A stretch of DNA of 60,176 bases from Roseitranquillus sediminis (GCF_016918935.1 NZ_JAFFOB010000011.1:1-60176), one strand, 5' to 3'; counted from the first letter of the stretch, positions 1 through 7,707 are shown. Translations and numbers: made by a program. Notes: generated by a model not told the origin, from the letters alone.

Positions 1-76
1 GATGCGCTCGCCTCGCGAGTTCATCGCAGCTCAAACCGCAACCGCCTGAGTGTCCGGCGAAACGGGGGCAAGATCA
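1..76 (-). mobile_element. End fragment of an IS that interrupts the IS256 element (IS3-like termini)
   Basis: Read on the minus strand, the element starts at 76 with TGATCTTGCCCCCGTTTCG. The other end (60101 onward, plus strand) starts with TGAACTGGCCCCCGTTTCG, so the two are imperfect terminal inverted repeats of one IS. GATAT lies just outside each end (77-81 and 60096-60100), a 5-bp target duplication. Ends beginning TGA and a 5-bp duplication would suit some IS3-type elements, but the transposase is not in the window, so the family is a guess. Confidence 0.75.
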
Positions 77-254
77 GATATCCGTTGCGCTGCACGCGGC
101 TAGCTGGGATCTTCGTGCCATAGCCCGCGCCCGTCACGGCGCCGACCTCCAGCTCCATCAGGCGTTCGGCCGCGAAACCGATCATCTCGCGCAGAAGGTC
201 GGCGTCAGGGGTCTTCTCGACGAAGTCCCGCAGGTTCATCATGTCCACGGTCAT
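77..254 (-). pseudogene. N-terminal part of an IS256-family transposase, split by an IS
   Basis: The frame starts at ATG 254 (MTVDMMNLRDFVEKTP) and keeps IS256-transposase sequence up to RVQRNGY, where the inserted IS begins. Joined across the 5-bp duplication to the fragment at 59074-60095, it restores one open frame of 400 codons, the usual IS256 transposase length. The continuation into the inserted IS (to the stop at 21) is not transposase. Confidence 0.85.
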
Positions 255-330
255 CGGTGGTCTCTCCGGTACGAATTGGCGATAGCAACCAGAACCTACC
301 GGCAAACCTCCGGTGACCACCTTAGCCAGA

Positions 331-357
331 ACCTACACCACCCGGCGGGACAGCATC
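331..357. repeat. IS256 terminal inverted repeat (inner copy at 59005-59031)
   Basis: On the minus strand this repeat begins GATGCTGTCCCG and contains TGGTGTAG. The other end of the element, at 59005-59031 on the plus strand, has the same two blocks. The two agree at 23 of 27 positions. They mark the outer limits of the IS256 element whose gene halves sit at opposite ends of the window. Confidence 0.85.
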
Positions 358-365
358 CGCCCCTG
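358..365. repeat. 8-bp target duplication of the IS256 element, CGCCCCTG
   Basis: CGCCCCTG directly follows the outer end of the IS256 terminal repeat here and directly precedes the opposite terminal repeat at 58997-59004. IS256-family elements make 8-9 bp duplications. The match between opposite ends of the window is the main evidence that the molecule is circular. Confidence 0.85.
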
Positions 366-657
366 CCCCGCCCGCATCCCGACAGTTGACAAGCATCGTT
401 GAGATAAATCTCAGCCGAGCGGACGGACCGCCTCCTTGGGACGGCTCTTAGCGATTAACTCAGCGTTTCCAGCCCCACGGCTCGGTTCGCAGGATTTCCG
501 GCGCTTGGCGTGACGGGTCGGGAATTGGCTTTCACGGCATCTCGTTCTGGCCGCTGCCGGCGGCCTGCCGCCTCTTGTGTTATTACGTGTTAGAGTCAGT
601 GTTACGTTGTGGATTGTCGATATTTCTGAAATCTTATCAGAGATATACAGGCATGGG
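366..657. other. Non-coding region upstream of the iterons, probable part of oriV
   Basis: I see no gene here. It becomes AT-rich towards 580-655, as expected for a melting region. It holds a loose DnaA-box match on the reverse strand (TGTGGATTG at 608-616, 7 of 9), an imperfect inverted repeat at 620-646 (ATATTTCTGA / TCAGAGATAT), and a single parS half-site (AGTTGACA, 384-391). Because the iterons and repA follow directly, I read it as the upstream part of the replication origin. Confidence 0.5.
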
Positions 658-659
658 TG

Positions 660-777
660 TGGGTGAAATCACGAAAGAGCGTGGGTAGAGTCACGAGTCT
701 GCGTGGGTGAAATCACGAAAGCATTGACGGGTGTGGGTGAAATCACGATGCTGGCCGCATGGTGGGTGAAATCACGA
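660..777 (+). repeat. Five iterons, consensus TGGGTGAAATCACGA
   Basis: The 15-mer is found at 660-674, 704-718, 734-748 and 763-777, with a variant TGGGTAGAGTCACGA at 682-696. The first three start 22 bp apart, about two helical turns, and the others 30 and 29 bp apart. Direct repeats upstream of a plasmid initiator gene are typical RepA-binding iterons. The fifth copy lies inside codons 2-7 of the annotated repA frame, so RepA bound here could also repress its own gene. Confidence 0.85.
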
Positions 778-1823
778 AAGACGAGCGTGCGCCCCTCCTG
801 CCCGACCGGCAGGAGCAGGCCGACTTCTTCGTCTGCGACATCTTCGATGCCTCGCTGAAGGCGGACATGGCCTCGATGGCGCATCCGATCTTTTCGCTCT
901 CGACCAAGCCCGACCGGCGGATCCGGCGCTACCAGGATGCGGCGGGCAAGAACTACGTGGAGGTGCGTCCCTCGGTCGAGGGGCTGGCCACGATCCATGA
1001 CCGCGACGTCCTGATCTACTGCATCAGCCAGGTCATCGGCGCCCTGAACGAGGGGCGGCCGGTGGCCCGCACGATGCGCCTCAGGGCCTACGACCTCCTG
1101 CGGGCGACCAACCGGATGACCGACGGGCGTGGCTACGAGGCGCTGCGGGCGGCGCTGCGCCGGCTCCAAGGCACGCAGATCGAGACCAACATCATCACCG
1201 GCGGCACCGAGCAGCTCGACATCTTCAGCCTGATCGACCGAGCCCGCATCGTGCGCGAGACCCGCGACGGTCGGATGCAGGAGATCGAGATCGAGCTCTC
1301 GGACTGGGTCTTCAACGCGATCCGCGCGCGCGAGGTGCTGACGCTGCACCGCAACTACTTCCGCCTGAGGAAGCCGCTCGAGCGCCGCCTCTACGAGCTC
1401 GCCCGCAAGCATTGCGGACGCCAGCGGCAGTGGAAGATCGGCCTCGGGAACCTGCAGGAGAAATGCGGCTCGGCCTCCACCCCGCGCGAATTCCGCCGCC
1501 TCGTGACGGCGATCGTCGAGGCCGACGCCCGTCACGACCACATGCCCGACTATGCGATCCGGATGGACGAGGACTGCGTCGTCTTCACCAACCGCGGCAC
1601 GATGGGGCCAAGGAAGGCCGACCAGTCCCAGGACGAGGTCCCTGCCCTGCCCGCCTCGGCCTACGAGGCCGCCCGGGCCGCCGCGCCCGGCTGGGACGTC
1701 TACCAGCTCGAGCAGGCCTGGCGCAGCTGGATGGCCGACGGCGGCCTCGACGCCCCTCGGAACCCCCGGAAGGCCTTCGTCGGCTTCTGCACCAAATGGT
1801 ACGAACGCCGCGGCCCCCCTTGA
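759..1823 (+). CDS. repA: Plasmid replication initiator RepA (RPA family)
   Basis: This 354-residue protein matches the RPA-type replication initiators common on alphaproteobacterial plasmids. Recognisable blocks are FFVCDIFDA and MAHPIFSLSTKPDRRIRRY near the N-terminus, a central winged-helix region (YELARKHCGRQRQWKIGL), and a C-terminal AWRSWM...NPRKAFVGFCTKWYER segment. It should bind the iterons just upstream and open the origin. The ATG at 759 has no clear ribosome-binding site and overlaps the fifth iteron, so the start is not certain. The gene is followed at once by the parS array. Confidence 0.9.
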   Translation: MVGEITKDERAPLLPDRQEQADFFVCDIFDASLKADMASMAHPIFSLSTKPDRRIRRYQDAAGKNYVEVRPSVEGLATIHDRDVLIYCISQVIGALNEGRPVARTMRLRAYDLLRATNRMTDGRGYEALRAALRRLQGTQIETNIITGGTEQLDIFSLIDRARIVRETRDGRMQEIEIELSDWVFNAIRAREVLTLHRNYFRLRKPLERRLYELARKHCGRQRQWKIGLGNLQEKCGSASTPREFRRLVTAIVEADARHDHMPDYAIRMDEDCVVFTNRGTMGPRKADQSQDEVPALPASAYEAARAAAPGWDVYQLEQAWRSWMADGGLDAPRNPRKAFVGFCTKWYERRGPP

Positions 1824-1830
1824 ACGCCCG

Positions 1831-1984
1831 AAGTTGACAGCCGTCAACTCCGACGGGCAGCCGTGCAGGGAGTGGCGCAGTCGGCCAGCGCCGAGAGCGC
1901 CATGATGTTCAAGTTGACGGCTGTCAACTCGGCCACCGCCCCCTCCTTCGATCGGACCTGCGGATGGTGGCGATCCGTGCCGGA
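1831..1984 (+). repeat. Segmental duplication within the parS array (second copy 2166-2321)
   Basis: The stretch from the first parS site through the second and on to about 1984 recurs, with scattered substitutions, at about 2166-2321. Shared blocks include GGCGCAGT, CTGTCAACTCGGCCAC and CGGACCTGCGGA. The array therefore grew partly by copying units of about 150 bp that carry two sites each. Confidence 0.75.
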
Positions 1985-2469
1985 GCGAAAGTTGACGGCT
2001 GTCAACTTCAATCCGGACTCCGCTTCCTTCTGCGACCGGCTTCCGAGGCCGGAGCAGTTTAATGACAAGGCAGTCGCGTCCGAGTTGACAGCTGTCCACC
2101 GGGCCCCTGCCCCGTCCATGGACGGAGGTGCGGCGTGTCGGACGGAGCGCCGCGCCAGCGGAGGGAAGTTGACAGCCGTCAACTCCGACAGGGCAGCAGT
2201 GCAGGGAATGGCGCAGTTCGACCAGTGCCGAGAGTGCCGTGATGCTCGAGTTATCGGCTGTCAACTCGGCCACTCCTTTCCTCCGACCGGACCTGCGGAC
2301 GTTGGCGACCCGAGCCGGGATTTGCTTACTTCAGGCGACCAACTTCCGATGCCGGAGCAGTTCCATGAGCGCAGGCTGCCACGTTTGAGTTGACAGCCGT
2401 CAACGTTCCCTGCCCCTGCCCCTGCCCGCTTCCGATGAGGCCTGGCTGCCGAAGTTGACAGCCGTCAAC
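1833..2469. repeat. parS-like palindrome array, first half (8 sites)
   Basis: Copies of the palindrome GTTGACAGCYGTCAAC lie at 1833-1848, 1913-1928, 1991-2006, 2168-2183, 2389-2404 and 2454-2469. Degenerate copies lie at 2084-2099 and 2250-2265. They fit the repABC parS pattern GTTNNNNGCNNNNAAC, and most extend to a 20-bp palindrome. Spacing is mostly 65-93 bp with one gap of 139 bp. The ParA/ParB genes nearby are of the RepAB type, so this is most likely the plasmid centromere. The region has no real gene; open frames through it on both strands are artefacts of the repeats. Confidence 0.75.
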
Positions 2470-2484
2470 TCTCTGGCGTCCCGG

Positions 2485-2799
2485 TCAGTCAGGCTCGGCG
2501 AGCAGGGTCTGCCAGTTTCGGCGCGCGTGCAGGATCCGCAGGACGATCAGCGCGTCCGCCTCGATCCGGTAGACGACGAGGTGGCGCCGGTAGGCGTGCA
2601 GGCGGACCGGCGGCGTGAACTCGGTGCGTTCGCGGGCCAGCTCAGGGAACGCCTGCAGCGTCCGGAGCAGGACCTGGAGGCCGCGCAGATAGTGGGCGGC
2701 CTGGGCTGCGAACCAGGTGCGCGCGGAATAGTCCCAGATGGCCTCGAGATCCTGCCGAGCGGCTGGGGTGAGCTCGAGCCGAAGCGGCTCAGCCTCCAT
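2485..2799 (-). CDS. parE: ParE-type toxin
   Basis: This is a RelE/ParE-superfamily toxin of about 104 residues (MEAEPLRLELTPAARQDLEA...). It has the typical LTPAARQDLEAIWDYSARTW start, and a later HLVVYRIEADALIVLRILHARR block that matches the ParE core strands. ParE toxins poison DNA gyrase and kill cells that lose the plasmid. I chose ATG 2799 because it overlaps the end of parD by 11 bases; the longer frame starting at 2940 is antitoxin sequence in another frame. The pair sits in the middle of the parS array, so it is a second stability device inside the partition locus. Confidence 0.88.
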   Translation of the reverse strand: MEAEPLRLELTPAARQDLEAIWDYSARTWFAAQAAHYLRGLQVLLRTLQAFPELARERTEFTPPVRLHAYRRHLVVYRIEADALIVLRILHARRNWQTLLAEPD

Positions 2800-3031
2800 G
2801 CGCCCCGAGCTTCCGGGCGACGAACGCGTCGAGGTCGAAGGGCTCTGCGGGACCGGTCTCGCGGGCCGCATCGATCTCCGCCTGAATCTCGGCGATCGCC
2901 TCCTGCCGCTCCTGGTCGCGGCGGACAAGGTCGCGCACATAGTCGCTGGTATTGCTGTAGCGGACGCCCTTGGCCTGCTGCTCGATCCAGGCCTTCATTT
3001 CGTCAGGCAGGGAGATGTTCATAGTGGCCAT
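2789..3031 (-). CDS. parD: ParD-type antitoxin
   Basis: This 80-residue protein begins MATMNISLPDEMKAWIEQQ, the ribbon-helix-helix start typical of ParD. The C-terminal half (AEIQAEIDAARETG...) is the toxin-wrapping part. GGAGGGTCCC stands just before the ATG as a strong ribosome-binding site. It precedes parE and overlaps it by 11 bases, the usual order. The complex normally represses its own promoter, which should lie in 3032-3140. Confidence 0.92.
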   Translation of the reverse strand: MATMNISLPDEMKAWIEQQAKGVRYSNTSDYVRDLVRRDQERQEAIAEIQAEIDAARETGPAEPFDLDAFVARKLGAHGG

Positions 3032-3142
3032 GGGACCCTCCTCCGTCGCGTCCTCATAGGTATGGCAAAGATTGCCAACGCACTAGGACTTCCAAACGAG
3101 TGGCGTTCGCGCGGCCGTGCGCCACAGGTGGCGCGGTTCCGA

Positions 3143-3646
3143 GTTGACGGCTGTCAACTCCTTTGGGCCTTCTACTCGGCCTGGCGCTGACGCGGCTTGA
3201 GTTGACAGCCGTCAACTCGCCGCCCGTCGCTTTAGGTGCGCAGTAGCGGGTCGACGGTTCCGTCTCGTTGCGGCGCTGGATGTTTGCGGCTTTCGAACCA
3301 GAGCGACTGGACGGGTGAAGGGTCGAAGAGTTGACGGCGGTCAACTCCCACGAGCCTCCCAATGAAGTCGCCCCAAGGCTTCCTCGGCCTGGTCGCCCAC
3401 AAAACAGGCCGTCACTGCCGCGACCATTGGCGCTGACGCGGCTTCGAGTTGACAGCCGTCAATTTGGGGCCTGTCGCTTCGAGTGCGTCCACAGTAGCGG
3501 GTCGTCCAATTCCATTGTCGCGAGCGCTGGATGATTGCGGGTCCGAGTTCAGGACGACGGGACGAAGTCTCCGGTCGAGGAGTTGACGGCTGTCAACTTC
3601 GCTAGGCCGCCGGTTCCGAAGGGGGCCGAAGTTGACAGCCGTCAAC
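3143..3646. repeat. parS-like palindrome array, second half (6 sites)
   Basis: Sites lie at 3143-3158, 3201-3216, 3330-3345 (GTTGACGGCGGTCAAC), 3448-3463 (last base changed), 3582-3597 and 3631-3646. They match the first half of the array and end 14 bases before the parB stop codon. The region between parD and parB holds no gene that I can support. Confidence 0.75.
3182..3345 (+). repeat. Second segmental duplication in the parS array (copy at 3427-3597)
   Basis: From CGCTGACGCGGCTT through two parS sites, this segment recurs at 3427-3597. Shared blocks are CAGTAGCGGGTCG and GCGCTGGATG. As in the first half of the array, the copied unit carries two palindromes, so the two halves expanded independently in the same way. 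Confidence 0.7.
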
Positions 3647-3659
3647 TTCGACAAGGGCG

Positions 3660-4631
3660 CTACTCGGTGCGGGTGCGTTGCCAGTCGCGGTGGAGGGCGG
3701 GGAGGTTCTCGGCCAGCCATTCGTCGAAGCCGTCGAGACCCCGGGCAGGGAGCCTGAGGCTGAGGCCGCCGCGGCTGCGGGTGAGGCGGGCGAGGGGGCG
3801 GCCGTCCTCGGTGCGCAGGATCTCGGGCGCGCGCGCGGCGGCGGCGACGGCTTCCCGCGCCCGGCGGCCGGCGAGCCAAGTCGCCAGCGCCTCGAACCGC
3901 GCGTCCGATCGCTCTCCGGCGGTGTCCAGGACTGCGAGCGCGTCCTCGAGGTCGGCGCCGTGGCTCTCCCACGTCTCGGCGAAGGCCGTCCAGCGGTCGC
4001 GCCCGATGCCGGGCGCCGCGCCGATCGCCTCGATGAGCGCGACGGGCAGCCGCGCGGCAACCGAGAGCATCCGGCTCGCCTGCGTCTTGTCGACCGAGAG
4101 CGTGGCGCAGATCAAGCGGCGTTCGTAGCCCGCCTTCTCCATCTGGCGCGCGAAGTTCGCCTTCTCGATGAAGCTGAGGTCGCGTCGCGCCGTGTTCTCC
4201 TGGCCCTGGGCCACCACCAGCGCGCGGTCGTCGAGCTCGCGCACCAGCGCCCGGACCGGCTGGCCCAGGTCGCGCAGCGCCAGCACCCGGCGGCGGCCAT
4301 AGACGATCTGGTAGCGCCCCTCGGCCTCGGGGTGGGGCCGCACCAGGACCGGCACCTGCTGGCCGTGGTCGCGCAGGGACTCGCGCAGGCGGGCCTCCTC
4401 GGCCGCGTCGTGCTCCAGCCGGTCCTGAAGGCCCGCCTGGTCGATGGCGAAGGGATCGAGCTCGACCACCGCGCGGGCCTTGAGGTCGGCGATCGAGCGG
4501 CCGACGGCGCCGATCGCGCCCTTGGCCGACCGTGGCCGCTCGGGGAGGGCAGGGGGGGCGGCCGCCGCGGTCTCGGGCCCAGGCTCGGATTCGGGCGCCA
4601 TCAGGTCCTTGAGGAGGTTCTTGCGTGCCAT
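3660..4631 (-). CDS. parB: Partition protein ParB (RepB-like)
   Basis: This is a 323-residue ParB-family protein. An acidic and proline-rich N-terminus is followed by the ParB CTPase core (VPVLVRPHPEAEGRYQIVYG, then QENTARRDLSFIEKANFARQ) and a helix-turn-helix (ICATLSVDKTQASRMLSVAARLP). It should load on the parS palindromes and slide as a clamp. The start at ATG 4631 shares a base with the parA stop (TGATG), so the two are co-translated. The much longer frame reading through parA is a shadow. The array it should bind begins 14 bases beyond its stop. Confidence 0.93.
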   Translation of the reverse strand: MARKNLLKDLMAPESEPGPETAAAAPPALPERPRSAKGAIGAVGRSIADLKARAVVELDPFAIDQAGLQDRLEHDAAEEARLRESLRDHGQQVPVLVRPHPEAEGRYQIVYGRRRVLALRDLGQPVRALVRELDDRALVVAQGQENTARRDLSFIEKANFARQMEKAGYERRLICATLSVDKTQASRMLSVAARLPVALIEAIGAAPGIGRDRWTAFAETWESHGADLEDALAVLDTAGERSDARFEALATWLAGRRAREAVAAAARAPEILRTEDGRPLARLTRSRGGLSLRLPARGLDGFDEWLAENLPALHRDWQRTRTE

Positions 4632-5845
4632 CAGCGCCCCCATGCCGCCTGGATCAGCCCCTCGATCTCGCCGTTCACGGCGTTGAGCGAGTCGAGCGCG
4701 CGCTGGTAGGTGGCGCGGGTGAACTGGCTCCTCTCGACCTCGTAGAGGGTCTGCTTGGTCATGCCGGCGTCCGAGATCGCGGTGGATTTCAGCGCCGCGT
4801 GGTTCAGCACGTTCTCGCCGAAGAGCGAGCGCATGAAGCCCACCATCTGGTTCTGCGGCCCGTCGCCCGGCTCGTAGCGTGTTATAAGATAACGCAGCCA
4901 GTCGTAGCTCATGTCGCCGCCCGCCTCGGCCACGACGCCGAGGAGGTTCGAGGTCATGAGGAGGAACTGGCACATCGACATGACGTCGAGCATCTGCGGA
5001 TGCACCGTCACCAGCACCGCGGTCGCCGCCGAGAGCGCCGACATGGTCAGGAAGCCGAGCTGCGGCGGGCAGTCGATGACGACGAGGTCGTAGTTCGCCT
5101 CGATCTCGGAGAGCGCGTCGCCGATCCGGGTGAAGAAGAGCTCGCTTGAGCGGCGGCCGAGCGCGCCCGCGGTCTCGTGCTCGAACTCCATCAGGTCGAG
5201 ATTGCCGGGCACGATGTCGAGGCCAGTGAAGCAGGTGCGCCGGACGATGGCGGAGAGGGGCAGGGGGTCCTCGTAGCGGATCGCGTCGTGGAGCGTGCCG
5301 CCGTCGAGCAGGTCGAACTCGGGCTGGAAGCCGTGCAGGGCGGAGAGCGAGGCCTGCGGATCGAGGTCCACCGCCAGCACCCGGTAGCCGTCGAGCGCGC
5401 ATTTCTGCGCCAGGTGCGCGGCGGTGGTGGTCTTGCCCGAGCCGCCCTTGAAGTTGATGACGCAGATCACCTGCAGCGGGTCGCCCGCGCGGCGGCCGGG
5501 CAGGTAGGTGCCGGGGGTCTTGGCGCCCGCCTCGAGCATCTCGCGCAAGCTCTGGATGTCGGCGTGGGAATAGAGGCGGCGGCCGCCGGCGCGGATCTCG
5601 GGCGAGGGGCCGCGGCCGTCGAGATGGAGCTTGCGCAGGTAGGCGTCCTTGACGCCGAGGAGCTCGGCCGCCTCGCCGGAGGTGAAGCGGCGCAGCTCCC
5701 TGCGGGTGCTTTCGGGAAAGAGCTGGGCGCGGTGCGCCTGAAGACGCTGGGAAAGCCGCCCGGCATGCGCGCCGACCAGCTGGTCGATCCGCTGCTGCCT
5801 GCCCTGGCGCTTTTCGGGGCGCCCGTCCACATGGTCGCGGGCCAT
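4631..5845 (-). CDS. parA: Partition ATPase ParA (RepA-like, with N-terminal HTH)
   Basis: This 404-residue protein has a MerR-like helix-turn-helix at about residues 53-100 (FTSGEAAELLGVKDAYLRKL) and a deviant Walker A, KGGSGKTT, at 133-140. A later Walker B region reads YDLVVIDCPPQLG. The architecture is that of RepA from repABC plasmids, which is both the partition motor and the repressor of its own operon. ATG 5845 follows GAGGCAGTG and is preferred over the GTG three bases earlier. The long leader upstream (5846-6705) carries inverted repeats that could be its operators. Confidence 0.93.
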   Translation of the reverse strand: MARDHVDGRPEKRQGRQQRIDQLVGAHAGRLSQRLQAHRAQLFPESTRRELRRFTSGEAAELLGVKDAYLRKLHLDGRGPSPEIRAGGRRLYSHADIQSLREMLEAGAKTPGTYLPGRRAGDPLQVICVINFKGGSGKTTTAAHLAQKCALDGYRVLAVDLDPQASLSALHGFQPEFDLLDGGTLHDAIRYEDPLPLSAIVRRTCFTGLDIVPGNLDLMEFEHETAGALGRRSSELFFTRIGDALSEIEANYDLVVIDCPPQLGFLTMSALSAATAVLVTVHPQMLDVMSMCQFLLMTSNLLGVVAEAGGDMSYDWLRYLITRYEPGDGPQNQMVGFMRSLFGENVLNHAALKSTAISDAGMTKQTLYEVERSQFTRATYQRALDSLNAVNGEIEGLIQAAWGR

Positions 5846-6092
5846 CACTGCCTCGTTCGCTGCTCGTGTCGCTGCCTGTTACGGCAATCGGCGCCTGTCG
5901 CGCTCTCAAGCGTAAGTGTTGGCCATGGCGGAGCACGGCGCAAGACTTTTCCCGCCGCCGCGCGGTCCCCGGTCGGGGTGGCGTTTCGGGGACGTGGCAG
6001 GCGAGTTGCGGGGGGGGGGGAGGGCGGACCCGGGGCAGCGAATGGCACAGGCAACATCCGAGACGGAGCGCGTTGTTGGAGGTTGAAACAGG

Positions 6093-6124
6093 CAGCTTGA
6101 AAAACAATTCGCGTTTTCAAGCTG
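6093..6124. promoter_or_regulatory. Perfect 11-bp inverted repeat upstream of parA
   Basis: CAGCTTGAAAA and TTTTCAAGCTG flank a 10-base loop, about 250 bases upstream of the parA start. No T run follows on either strand, so a ParA operator or an RNA hairpin is more likely than a rho-independent terminator. Confidence 0.45.
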
Positions 6125-6369
6125 AGGCCAGGTCCGCCATGGCTGATTCCTACAAGCGCCAGCACTTCGTCCGCGAGTACCTTGTCGACCTCGTCGCTTA
6201 TTGAGCCCCGCCCCCGCCAACCGCTACGCGAGCGCGGCGGCGGCCTTTGGGACGTAGGAAGCAGGCGAGGTCGCTCCGTTATGGGCGTCATCCTGATCCG
6301 TTGCTAGGCGATGCGGCGAACACCCTCCGTCTGGGCCCAGTACGACTCCAGCTCGTCGCCCTTCCGGAG

Positions 6370-6385
6370 GTTAACATATGTCAAC
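6370..6385. promoter_or_regulatory. parS-like palindrome GTTAACATATGTCAAC
   Basis: This 16-mer is a near-palindrome that shares GTT-AC---GT-AAC positions with the centromere sites but has ATAT instead of a central GC pair. It may be an operator or a diverged ParB site in the parA leader. Confidence 0.4.
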
Positions 6386-6705
6386 ATTTCGGACTCGGCG
6401 CTGAGACGGCTCAGCTTGGAGAAACCGTCTTCACCTTAACATTCCTTAACAGGGATCGCCGGTAGTCGGGGGCTGGAAGTTTGCCGCACCGAAGTGGCTT
6501 GAAGATCGCGGCGCACCCGAAGGGCAAACTCTGCCAGACAGTGACTCGTCCCGCGGGGGGAGGGCCTGTGGCTGCCTTTCCCGCATAGAAGCCGTGGCGC
6601 GGCTGGCAAATGTCCGGAGGCAGTCTGGTAACGGTGGTGACGGGGAACCGCTTGGATCCAGAAGAAGAAGAGAGAGAGGGGGGGGGGAGACATATGTAGG
6701 GTCAT

Positions 6706-7707
6706 TTACGCATAATCGTCTGATACGAAAGGAGAACGACTGCATGAGAGGGCCATGCCGTGCCGCGCGGCCTCGGCGACCATCGCTTCCTCGATAAGGT
6801 CGGCCTTCGAGGCGGGCGCGAGGAAGCTGTCATGGATCGGAAAGACGACAACGCCGTGACGTCGCATCCTCCGCATGACGCCTTCTGCGATGTCGCTGTC
6901 GAGACGCTGCAGGCGGAGGCCAAGGCCACTGAAGAAGAGATCGGCGATCGGCGCGTGCCTCGCGAGAAGCTTCTCGATCAGCTCCTCGGCGCAGCGGCTG
7001 GCACGATGGGGATAGGATGGATCGGATTGATAGACGCGGCGCAGGAAGGCGCTTGGCAGCTCGTTCCTGTGCGGAGTTACGTCAAGCAGGTGGGTCGCCA
7101 TTGCCGGCTTCCAGGCAATCGTGTGCCGGGCCCCGGGGCGGCCGGAGCTGTTCAGCAGGATGTTGAAGGCGACCTTCACCAGGTCTCGGGAGAAACCGGC
7201 AACCTCGTACGGAGCCTCGGGAGGGGGCAGCCCACGCTCTGCGTAGGCGAGGGCGGGGTGGAAGGTGGCGTAGTCGATCTCGACGACAGGCTCTCCGTCG
7301 ATCCGGAGCGCCCGCCGCTCGGTCTTGGACAGGGTCTGCCACGCGCCACCCTCGGCGTAGAAGCGGCCACCGTGAGCGAAGTCGCCGTTGAAGATCCGCC
7401 GGAGGCGTGCCGGGAACGGCAGGACGTTCCCGAAGTCCGCGCCGGCCATGGCCTCGTTCTGGGCGCGGAGTTCATGCCGCATCTGGTTTGTCGTGGCGGT
7501 GTCGTGGTAGTCGATGAGGCTCCTGTCCTCGTTCCGCAAGAGAAGCGGCTCGTGCAGTGGCAGCAGCTTCGGACGCTCTCCCGCCATCGCGGTGCGGACG
7601 ATCTCGAGGAGCTCCGGAGTAGGAGACATGGCAGATTGCCAACCCCGCCGGCCGGGAGGCCGGCGATCGTGATTGATCAGGCCGAGGCCATCGAGTTCGT
7701 CGACCAC
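6706..7707 (-). CDS. Family A polymerase-like palm protein of unknown role
   Basis: The 333 residues counted from GTG 7707 carry an ordered set of family A polymerase motifs. Motif A is EIDYATFHPALAY (Asp145). Motif B is RDLVKVAFNILLN (Arg174, Lys178). A Q-motif reads QRLDSDIAEGVM (267-278). Motif C is PIHDSFLAP (His292, Asp293). These align with Pol I RRAAKAINFGIIYG, QGTAADIIKRAM and QVHDE, and with the HDSF of T7 RNA polymerase. The 3'-5' exonuclease domain is missing. The same frame stays open upstream to 8010 with family-like sequence (LSLRWETRRFWRDI, SRSKPHYEKPRRYKS) but no ATG, GTG or TTG. The real start may be CTG near 7968, or a frameshift may join it to ATG 8018. I know of no characterised member. 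Confidence 0.8.
   Translation of the reverse strand: MVDELDGLGLINHDRRPPGRRGWQSAMSPTPELLEIVRTAMAGERPKLLPLHEPLLLRNEDRSLIDYHDTATTNQMRHELRAQNEAMAGADFGNVLPFPARLRRIFNGDFAHGGRFYAEGGAWQTLSKTERRALRIDGEPVVEIDYATFHPALAYAERGLPPPEAPYEVAGFSRDLVKVAFNILLNSSGRPGARHTIAWKPAMATHLLDVTPHRNELPSAFLRRVYQSDPSYPHRASRCAEELIEKLLARHAPIADLFFSGLGLRLQRLDSDIAEGVMRRMRRHGVVVFPIHDSFLAPASKADLIEEAMVAEAARHGMALSCSRSPFVSDDYA

Larger units (their letters stand above)
5849..6705. other. Long non-coding leader between parA and the polymerase-like gene
   Basis: I find no convincing gene in these 857 bases. The stretch contains a near-perfect hairpin (6093-6124), a parS-like palindrome (6370-6385) and G tracts near 6011-6020 and 6679-6688. 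Short AT-rich words (TTAACATTCCTTAAC, 6437-6451) stand between. The parA promoter and operators are expected here. A small antisense RNA is possible but cannot be shown from sequence alone. Confidence 0.5.

Noticed and set aside
669-2273. 534-codon open frame on the minus strand
   Set aside because: It is the shadow of repA and of the palindrome array; the repeated VDSRQL/LTAVN words are translations of the parS sites.
1833-3646. Palindrome array as a CRISPR array
   Set aside because: The repeats are 16-20 bp palindromes at irregular distances of 50-140 bp with no cas genes; they fit a centromere.
4632-6107. Extension of the parB frame over parA to 815 codons
   Set aside because: The added part is Arg- and Pro-rich out-of-frame parA sequence. 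The parA frame has the Walker motifs, and parB has a good ATG at 4631.
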